From the NCBI GenBank assembly GCA_015229045.1, contig JADGCJ010000084.1, positions 1 to 13,933 of the forward strand: a stretch of DNA of 13,933 bases, written 5' to 3'. Below the pieces are notes generated by a model. The model saw nothing but the letters and a program-made list of their open reading frames with translations, ran no database searches and was not told the origin of the DNA. Shown one piece after another: positions 8,716 through 13,933 of the stretch (its first letter is position 1; every line of letters starts with the position of its first letter). Source of the DNA: Magnetococcales bacterium (GTDB lineage Bacteria > Pseudomonadota > Magnetococcia > Magnetococcales > DC0425bin3). The translations under genes were made by a program, and so were the position numbers.

Positions 8716-8754
8716 ATCTCCAGGCCTTGTGCAAACCAGGAAGCGTGGTGTTCC

Positions 8755-9486
8755 ATGGAAAAGATGGCATCGTTGGCAAAAGATCTCTCTCCCTGCACCA
8801 TGCTCGTGGTGGCAGCCGGACAGGGCAGACGTTTTGGTGGCGAGTTGCCCAAACAGTATCGAGCGGTGGCAGGGCGCCCCCTGCTGCTCCACGCTCTGGC
8901 CCATCTACATGCCCATCCGCTTGTGGAGCGCATCGTTCCGGTCATCGCTCCGGATGGTTTTGACCTTTGGGAGCGTTATCTGCAACCCCATCTGGACCGA
9001 TTGCCCAAGGTGACCACTCCTGTCGCTGGCGGCTCCGAGCGTCAACACTCGGTACGGCTGGGTTTGGCGTCTCTCGCCCTGGCCGCCGATGCCTGGGTCG
9101 GCATCCACGATGGCGCCCGTCCCCTGGTACAGCATGACCTGTTGGATCGGCTTCTTCGAGCCAGAACCCAGGCCGATGCCCTGATCGTCGCCCTGCCGGC
9201 CCACGATACCGTCAAACGGGTGGCCACCGATCACCACGTCGTCGCCACTCTGAACCGGCAGGAGATATGGTTGGCACAAACTCCGCAGATCTTCCGCTAT
9301 GCCTTGGTGCGGAACGCCCATGCCCAAGCCGCCGCCGATGGATTCATCGGCACGGATGATGCCTCCCTGGTGGAACGATTCGGCGCCGCAGTGCATGTGG
9401 TACTGGGAGATCCGCGCAACATGAAAGTGACCCATCCCTACGATGAAACCTTTGTGACCCTCCTCTTGCAGGAAGAGGCACCATGA
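8755..9486 (+). CDS. ispD: 2-C-methyl-D-erythritol 4-phosphate cytidylyltransferase
   Basis: IspD transfers CMP from CTP to 2-C-methyl-D-erythritol 4-phosphate, the third step of the MEP isoprenoid pathway. From ATG 8755 the product is 243 residues, close to the usual 230-240. Diagnostic motifs: AAGQGRRFG (20-28) with PKQY (32-35) for CTP binding, GGSERQHSV (92-100), HDGARP (118-123), QTPQ (175-178), TDDAS (200-204) and KVTHP (224-228). The frame is open back to an ATG at 8455, but the extra 100 residues are antisense to the neighbouring gene and lack family similarity. ATG 8701, 8764 and 8800 are other in-frame starts. ATG 8755 gives a family-like length, with an AGGA at 8738-8741 (13-nt spacing, longer than ideal). 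The stop overlaps the ispF start (ATGA), so the pair is translationally coupled. Confidence 0.95.
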   Translation: MEKMASLAKDLSPCTMLVVAAGQGRRFGGELPKQYRAVAGRPLLLHALAHLHAHPLVERIVPVIAPDGFDLWERYLQPHLDRLPKVTTPVAGGSERQHSVRLGLASLALAADAWVGIHDGARPLVQHDLLDRLLRARTQADALIVALPAHDTVKRVATDHHVVATLNRQEIWLAQTPQIFRYALVRNAHAQAAADGFIGTDDASLVERFGAAVHVVLGDPRNMKVTHPYDETFVTLLLQEEAP

Positions 9487-9968
9487 AAATCCGTATCGGC
9501 CAGGGATTTGATGTCCATGCCTGGGTCATTGGCCGTCCTCTCATGCTCGGGGGTGTCCACATTCCCCACTCCGAAGGGTTGCTGGGCCACTCCGACGCCG
9601 ATGTCCTGCTCCACGCCATCTGCGATGCCTTGTTGGGTGCGGCCGGACTGGGTGACATTGGCCACCACTTTCCCGATACCGATCCTGCCTACCAAGGCAT
9701 CGACAGTGCACGGCTTGTCGAACAGGTCATGCTCCACCTGGACCGGCTCGGTTGGCAGGTCATCAACCTCGATACGACCATTCTTTGCCAAAAACCGAAG
9801 CTGGCTCCCCATATGCCTCAAATGCAGACACGCATCGCCACGCTGTTGCGGGTGGATCCAGCCCAGGTCAACATCAAGGCCACCACGACCGAAAAAATGG
9901 GGTTCGTCGGGCGCAGCGAGGGCATGGCAGCCATGGCAGTCGTTTTGCTCGGCAGAGAAACGACGTAA
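9483..9968 (+). CDS. ispF: 2-C-methyl-D-erythritol 2,4-cyclodiphosphate synthase
   Basis: IspF cyclises CDP-methylerythritol 2-phosphate to the 2,4-cyclodiphosphate with release of CMP. The 161-residue length is typical. Asp10, His12 (GFDVH) and His44 (DVLLHA) are the expected metal ligands. Other family signatures are LLGHSDADV (33-41), GDIGHHFPDTD and the C-terminal KATTTEKMGFVGRSEGMAA. The ATG overlaps the ispD stop by four bases, and AGGAAGAGG upstream is a good Shine-Dalgarno. IspF proteins are trimers and often associate functionally with IspD. In many alphaproteobacteria the two are fused; here they are separate. Confidence 0.98.
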   Translation: MKIRIGQGFDVHAWVIGRPLMLGGVHIPHSEGLLGHSDADVLLHAICDALLGAAGLGDIGHHFPDTDPAYQGIDSARLVEQVMLHLDRLGWQVINLDTTILCQKPKLAPHMPQMQTRIATLLRVDPAQVNIKATTTEKMGFVGRSEGMAAMAVVLLGRETT

Positions 9969-9973
9969 TTCCA

Positions 9974-10098
9974 ATTCCAATTCCAGATCAAGATGGATGC
10001 GAGGCGACAACGAGTGAGCGACGAGACAGTACGTGTTGGGTACGGCGAGGAGCGAGTGAGGCAGTCAACGAAGCAGACGCTTGATCTGGAATTGGAAT
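9974..10098. repeat. 125-bp element with perfect 19-bp terminal inverted repeats
   Basis: ATTCCAATTCCAGATCAAG (9974-9992) is exactly reverse-complemented at 10080-10098. The 87-bp interior is very purine-rich on the plus strand, with two diverged halves: GCGAGG at 9999 and 10045, CGAGTGAG at 10011 and 10053. At its centre GTAC (10029-10032) can pair with GTAC (10040-10043). On the left the hexamer ATTCCA occurs three times in tandem (9968-9985), beginning within the ispF stop. It lies between convergent ispF and trpD. It could be a non-autonomous mobile or REP/BIME-like element and might act as a bidirectional terminator. It has no coding frame. Confidence 0.75.
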
Positions 10099-10139
10099 AA
10101 GAGGCTACGAGACAACTCGACCATCATGCCATAAAGTTT

Positions 10140-11156
10140 TTATTGCCCGTTGGAGACTCGCACCAGGTGTTGCCATTTTTCCTGGGCCAGACCCCCATCG
10201 ATGGCAGCCTGAGCCGCTTTGACACCCTGAGCAATGTCGGCTGCATGGTCGGCAATATAGAGCGCAGCCGCAGCGTTCAAAACAACGATGTCCCGTCTGG
10301 GTCCAGATTCTCCGGCCAGAACAGCACGGGTAATGGCAGCGTTGGTTTCGGCATCTCCCCCCCGCAAAGAGACCGGCGAAGCCGTAGGCAACCCGAATTG
10401 TTCTGGCGTTATCTCGTAGGTTCTTACGGACTGATCGGGAGAGAGTTCTGCCACCTGCGTCGGACCCGTGAGGGTGATTTCATCCAGGCCGTCAGAGCCG
10501 TGCACCACCAGGGCACGCCGCGATCCCAAACGTCCCAATACCCGGGCCAGGGGTTCGACCCAAGCACCATCAAACACCCCGATCAATTGGCAGGGGGCTC
10601 CTGCCGGATTGGTCAGTGGACCCAGAAGGTTGAAAAGAGTGCGCATGGCTATCTCCTGGCGCGGTCCCAGGGCATGGCGCATGGCTCCATGGTGACGCGG
10701 CGCAAACAAGAACCCCATGCCCACCTCGGCCAGGCACTTTTCCACGGTCGGGACATCGGTTTCGATATTGATTCCCAGGGCTTTAAGGACATCGGCGGAG
10801 CCGCTTTTTGACGAAATGGACCGATTGCCATGCTTGGCCACCGTCACGCCGCACGCCGCAACGACAAAAGAGACCGTGGTGGAAATATTGAAGGTTCCCG
10901 AGGCATCGCCCCCCGTGCCACAGGTGTCCACAACACGTCCCGGAGCACGTACCGTCACCGCCTTCTGACGCATGGCCTGGGCCGACCCGGCAATCTCCTC
11001 GACGGTCTCCCCCTTCATGCGCAAAGCTGTCAGATAGGAACCAATCTGGGCATCGGTCGCCTTGCCGGACATGATCCGGTCCATCACCTGACGCGCCTCC
11101 TCCTGGGTAAGATCACCACGGGTCACGATCCGGGCAATGGCCTCCTGAATGTTCAT
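10140..11156 (-). CDS. trpD: Anthranilate phosphoribosyltransferase
   Basis: TrpD attaches the phosphoribosyl group of PRPP to anthranilate, the second committed step of tryptophan synthesis. The product is 338 residues, typical of the family. Motifs: the small N-terminal helical domain (about 1-70), DTCGTGGD ending at 84 with the following TFNIST for PRPP binding, KHGNR at 108-112, and SGSADVLKALG shortly after. I chose ATG 11156, preceded by AGGAG with 8-nt spacing, over the in-frame ATG at 11186, which would overlap the end of trpG region without a good Shine-Dalgarno. It is the last gene of trpE-trpG-trpD; no trpC follows, and the next gene, ispF, is convergent. Confidence 0.97.
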   Translation of the reverse strand: MNIQEAIARIVTRGDLTQEEARQVMDRIMSGKATDAQIGSYLTALRMKGETVEEIAGSAQAMRQKAVTVRAPGRVVDTCGTGGDASGTFNISTTVSFVVAACGVTVAKHGNRSISSKSGSADVLKALGINIETDVPTVEKCLAEVGMGFLFAPRHHGAMRHALGPRQEIAMRTLFNLLGPLTNPAGAPCQLIGVFDGAWVEPLARVLGRLGSRRALVVHGSDGLDEITLTGPTQVAELSPDQSVRTYEITPEQFGLPTASPVSLRGGDAETNAAITRAVLAGESGPRRDIVVLNAAAALYIADHAADIAQGVKAAQAAIDGGLAQEKWQHLVRVSNGQ

Positions 11157-11186
11157 GGACCCCTCTCCTGTCCGATAGTCAAACAA

Positions 11187-11750
11187 TCATTGCCGCAAAA
11201 AATTGCGCAGCAGGTCATGGCCATGACACGTCAAAATGGATTCGGGGTGAAACTGCACCCCCTCGACGTTCAGGCTCTGGTGTTTCAGACCCATGATCAA
11301 CCCATCGTCTGTCCAGGCGGTCACCTTCAGGCAAACCGGCAACTTTTCACGATCCACGACCAGGGAGTGATATCGCGTGGCTTGAAAAGGGTTGGACAGA
11401 CCGGAAAAAACGCCCACATCGTGGTGATGGATCGATGAGGTTTTGCCATGCATGGCATAAGGAGCGCGTATCACCTTGCCGCCAAACGCCTGGCCGATGG
11501 CCTGATGACCCAGGCAAACACCTAGAATGGGAAAACGCCCGCTGCAATGGCGAATGACCTCCAGCGTGATACCAGCCTGATCCGGATCGCACGGACCGGG
11601 TGACAGAACGATATGCGAGGGGGCCAAGCGGTCGACCTCTTCCAGGGTGATGGCATTGTTGCGAAAAACCTGTACCTCTTGATCCAGCTCACCGAAATAT
11701 TGGACCAGGTTGTAGGTAAAAGAGTCAAAATTATCGATCATCAGGATCAT
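11187..11750 (-). CDS. trpG: Anthranilate synthase component II, glutamine amidotransferase
   Basis: TrpG hydrolyses glutamine and channels ammonia to TrpE for anthranilate synthesis. The 187-residue class I amidotransferase shows [10 protein letters not shown] (6-15), LSPGPCDP (49-56), the nucleophile Cys79 in [11 protein letters not shown], and the His168/Glu170 pair in FHPES. I prefer ATG 11750, with GGAG about 9 nt upstream inside the end of trpE. A GTG at 11756, directly after the trpE stop, is in frame but sits only 2 nt from that GGAG. The tight junction implies translational coupling to trpE. It could also serve para-aminobenzoate synthesis, but the flanking trpE and trpD favour tryptophan. 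Confidence 0.97.
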   Translation of the reverse strand: MILMIDNFDSFTYNLVQYFGELDQEVQVFRNNAITLEEVDRLAPSHIVLSPGPCDPDQAGITLEVIRHCSGRFPILGVCLGHQAIGQAFGGKVIRAPYAMHGKTSSIHHHDVGVFSGLSNPFQATRYHSLVVDREKLPVCLKVTAWTDDGLIMGLKHQSLNVEGVQFHPESILTCHGHDLLRNFLRQ

Positions 11751-11756
11751 AACCAC

Positions 11757-13283
11757 CTACTCCAGATTTTTCTGGACCATATTGACCGCCCGAAAGATGG
11801 CGCGGGCCTTGTTCATGGTCTCATCATATTCGCGGGACGGATCGGAGTCGGCGACAATGCCGGCTCCAGCCTGGATGAAAAGGGTCGCATCCTTGATGAT
11901 GGCCGTGCGAATGGTCAAGGCCAAATCCATATATCCCCGGGAGGTGAGATACCCCACCGCCCCGGCGTAGGGGCCTCGACGCGAAGGCTCCAACTCCTCG
12001 ATAATCTCCATGGCACGTATTTTCGGTGCACCGCTGACCGTCCCGGCCGGAAACGTGGCCGCAATGACGGAAAAGCTGTCCAGTTCAGGCCGTAATCGCC
12101 CTTCTACGTTGGAGACGATGTGCATCACGTGGGAATAGCGTTCAACAACCTTGATCTCCGTGACTTTCACACTGCCGGTCACCGCCACACGTCCAATATC
12201 GTTACGCCCCAGATCGACCAGCATGATGTGTTCGGCCAGCTCCTTTGGATCAGCCAGCAGATCCTGTTCAAGGGCCAGGTCTTCCGCCGGTGTGACACCA
12301 CGCGGGCGGGTACCGGCAATGGGACGAACCGTCACCACATCCCCTTCCTGACGCACCAAAATTTCCGGACTGGACCCCACCAGGGCAAAATGGTCGGCCT
12401 GAAACAAAAAAAGATAGGGGGAGGGATTGGTTGTGCGCAGGGCGCGATAGAGAGAGATGGGCGAATGGGCAAAGGGTATCGATAATCTCTGGGAGAGTAC
12501 CACCTGCATGATGTCTCCGGCGACAATGTACTCCTTGGCCCGAATCACAGCCTCTTCAAATTGGGCACGGGTCATTTCGGAAGTGAAATCCCCTTCCCCC
12601 TCTCCCATCGTCTGGGGATGTGCCGCCGTCGAAGGCATGGACAACGGCCTGCGCAGGGCAGAAACAGTTGCCTCGACCTGTTCCAGAGCGTAACGATAGA
12701 GGGTATCCGGATCTGTCGACATGGAAGCGAGGACGTTGGCTACTACGGTCATTTTGCCGGAAAGATTGTCAAAAACCACGACCGTCTCGGGAACCATGAA
12801 CAGGATATCCGGCAACCCCAAACGATCCGGATTGTCATCAGGAATTTTTTCAAAGCAACGCACAACATCATAACCCAAATATCCCACGGCCCCGCCCTGG
12901 AATGGAAAAGGCAGAGCAAACCCCGCCGACTGGAAACCAGCGATAAACTCCCGAAGCGCCACCATGGGATCCTGATCCCCCAAAATCTCCGGGTTGCCCC
13001 GCCCCCGACGATGGATCTCCACCCGCCGACCATAGGCCCTAAAGACAGCCAACGGTTGGGTTCCAATCAGACTGTAGCGACCCCACTTCTCCCCACCCTG
13101 AACCGATTCCAACAAAAAGCTGTAGGGATCCCCACCCGCAACCTTGAGAAAAGCCGAAACCGGGGTATCCAGATCAGCCAAAATTTCCCTATAAACGGGT
13201 ACCAGCCGGTTTTGCGTTACCCATACCCTAAACTGTTCCAGAGCCGGTTGAATCAAGTGGAAACTCCTATCAGCAGGGTTCAT
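11757..13283 (-). CDS. trpE: Anthranilate synthase component I
   Basis: TrpE converts chorismate plus ammonia to anthranilate and pyruvate, working with TrpG. From ATG 13283 the product is 508 residues. The N-terminal domain carries LLES at 57-60, part of the tryptophan feedback site, so allosteric inhibition is probably retained. The chorismate-binding domain shows GDIMQVVLSQR (256-266), PIAGTRPRG (321-329), DLGRNDIG (357-364), FPAGTVSGAPK (411-421) and QAGAGIVADSDP (471-482). Start is uncertain: ATG 13283 has no clear Shine-Dalgarno, whereas an in-frame TTG at 13256 has AGGAG (13268-13264) with 7-nt spacing and would begin MIQPALEQF, like usual TrpE N-termini. No run of Trp codons in the leader suggests classical attenuation. 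Confidence 0.97.
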   Translation of the reverse strand: MNPADRSFHLIQPALEQFRVWVTQNRLVPVYREILADLDTPVSAFLKVAGGDPYSFLLESVQGGEKWGRYSLIGTQPLAVFRAYGRRVEIHRRGRGNPEILGDQDPMVALREFIAGFQSAGFALPFPFQGGAVGYLGYDVVRCFEKIPDDNPDRLGLPDILFMVPETVVVFDNLSGKMTVVANVLASMSTDPDTLYRYALEQVEATVSALRRPLSMPSTAAHPQTMGEGEGDFTSEMTRAQFEEAVIRAKEYIVAGDIMQVVLSQRLSIPFAHSPISLYRALRTTNPSPYLFLFQADHFALVGSSPEILVRQEGDVVTVRPIAGTRPRGVTPAEDLALEQDLLADPKELAEHIMLVDLGRNDIGRVAVTGSVKVTEIKVVERYSHVMHIVSNVEGRLRPELDSFSVIAATFPAGTVSGAPKIRAMEIIEELEPSRRGPYAGAVGYLTSRGYMDLALTIRTAIIKDATLFIQAGAGIVADSDPSREYDETMNKARAIFRAVNMVQKNLE

Positions 13284-13354
13284 GCGGACCGGGTTTGACT
13301 ATTAACATTTCCCGTCCCACAATTCACCCCCCCTCAAAATTTTAAATCGACTCC

Positions 13355-13383
13355 TTGACACGCTCCGCCCAATGGATTAAAAA
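13355..13383 (+). promoter_or_regulatory. Promoter of tRNA-Ala
   Basis: A perfect -35 TTGACA (13355-13360) is followed after 17 nt by TAAAAA (13378-13383), a four-of-six match to the -10 consensus. Transcription would start near 13390, about 14 nt before the mature tRNA. The sequence after the -10 is GC-rich, as in many stable-RNA promoters. Confidence 0.6.
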
Positions 13384-13403
13384 CGGCTCCTCCTCGCGCA
13401 AGT

Positions 13404-13479
<76 letters not shown>

Positions 13480-13510
13480 ATTAAAGTTGTTAAGAAAGTC
13501 TTCAAATTAA

Positions 13511-13536
13511 AGCCGTCCTTCGGGGCGGCTTTTTTG
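13511..13536 (+). terminator. Rho-independent terminator of tRNA-Ala
   Basis: AGCCGTCC (13511-13518) pairs with GGGCGGCT (13523-13530) around a TTCG tetraloop, an eight-pair stem with one G-T, immediately followed by a T-run. It lies about 30 nt after the tRNA 3' end. Confidence 0.9.
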
Positions 13537-13933
13537 CGTCTAAAAAGTCAAATATTTTCAATGGTTAGCGTAACCGGTTCGAAATGCCTTTCGGTCTGAA
13601 CCCGGACCCGCAGACACCGAAAAACGCGTTCCTCATTCTCTCTCGGCCCGAATTCTCCAAAACCTGTGGACCAGACGCCTTCTGGTCCACAGCCCTGTGG
13701 ACCAGACATTTTTCTTTCAATATCAATAAAGATAGCTGCTCCACAGCTTCAGGACCAGTTCGATGGGGTATTTGCTTCCAAAAAACGGCAAACAGGATCG
13801 AACTTTGGTCTTGTCTGGGGCGTCCACAGGGTATGTCCCGCTCATGCCGGAGACGATTTTTTCATTGTACGGCGGCATTGTAAAGCGCCATTTGGTTTGG
13901 CACCGATCACCGCGTATGATGGCCCCAAATTTT
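13537..13933. other. Region without a convincing gene; hairpin-rich
   Basis: This 397-nt stretch has no well-supported gene. A plus frame at 13584-13883 (99 codons) lacks a Shine-Dalgarno and protein-like character. A minus frame enters from the right edge and stops at 13723 after about 70 codons (containing GSKYPIELVLKLW); it could be the tail of a gene or a decayed fragment, but I do not recognise it. Several perfect hairpins lie in the left part: GGTTA-gcg-TAACC (13563-13575), a GGTTC/GAACC pair (13576-13602), and the repeat hairpins at 13664-13706. Confidence 0.5.
13664..13714 (+). terminator. Three-copy alternating 12-bp repeat with terminator-like second hairpin
   Basis: CTGTGGACCAGA occurs at 13664-13675, its exact reverse complement at 13681-13692, and the forward copy again at 13695-13706. 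Arms one and two form a 12-bp stem with a 5-nt loop. Arms two and three form an 11-bp stem with a GCCC loop, followed by CATTTTTC, which is terminator-like on the plus strand. The two stems share the middle arm and are mutually exclusive. What transcript it would end is unknown. Confidence 0.55.

Noticed and set aside
8455..8754. 100-codon upstream extension of ispD
   Set aside because: It lies antisense to the neighbouring gene and the intergenic gap, and IspD proteins begin close to the AAGxGxR motif.
8656..8904. N-terminal extension of the cytochrome c assembly gene to ATG 8904
   Set aside because: The extra 83 residues are not hydrophobic, overlap ispD antisense, and precede the natural start of the first membrane helix.
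13584..13883. 99-codon plus-strand frame at the right end
   Set aside because: No Shine-Dalgarno, no recognisable domain, and it spans the perfect hairpin repeats.

Overview
The window looks like chromosomal sequence from a Gram-negative proteobacterium. Coding DNA is GC-rich and the genes carry ordinary Shine-Dalgarno sites. An MEP isoprenoid pair, a split trpE/trpG pair, an inner-membrane SPOR protein, a system II-type cytochrome c assembly protein and a giant DUF4347 repeat protein sit together. ispD/ispF and trpE/trpG are separate genes, unlike the ispDF and trpEG fusions of many Rhizobiales. My best guess is a deep alphaproteobacterial or Magnetococcia-like lineage, but that is inference from gene style only.

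Layout. (1) 1-4054, minus strand: the 5' part of a giant gene that runs off the left edge. Its 1351 in-window codons hold a LEPR-like motif, a DUF4347 domain, two cadherin-like domains and six tandem units of about 143-149 residues. It has no stop codon in the window, and long antisense open frames overlie it. (2) 4055-4566: an AT-rich intergenic region holding a likely terminator for the next gene. (3) 4567-8655, minus strand: three genes in transcription order, a CcsA/HemX-type cytochrome c assembly protein, argS, and a single-pass SPOR-domain protein. (4) 8755-9968, plus strand: ispD and ispF with an ATGA overlap. (5) 9974-10098: a 125-bp element with perfect 19-bp terminal inverted repeats, lying between convergent ispF and trpD. 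(6) 10140-13283, minus strand: trpE, trpG and trpD, with trpC absent downstream. (7) 13404-13479, plus strand: tRNA-Ala(GGC) with its own promoter and a strong terminator. (8) 13537-13933: no convincing gene, but several perfect hairpins, including a three-copy alternating repeat able to form two mutually exclusive stems, the second followed by a T-run.

Functionally most of the window is housekeeping: arginyl-tRNA and alanine decoding, early tryptophan synthesis (chorismate to phosphoribosyl-anthranilate), two MEP-pathway steps, cytochrome c maturation and peptidoglycan/septum binding. The accessory parts are the giant repeat protein, the 125-bp inverted-repeat element and the hairpin cluster at the right edge. 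I do not see a clear new multi-gene system. The best leads are a possible His/Cys dyad in the DUF4347 domain, the two-unit periodicity of the repeat array, and the attenuator-like hairpin set near 13664-13714.
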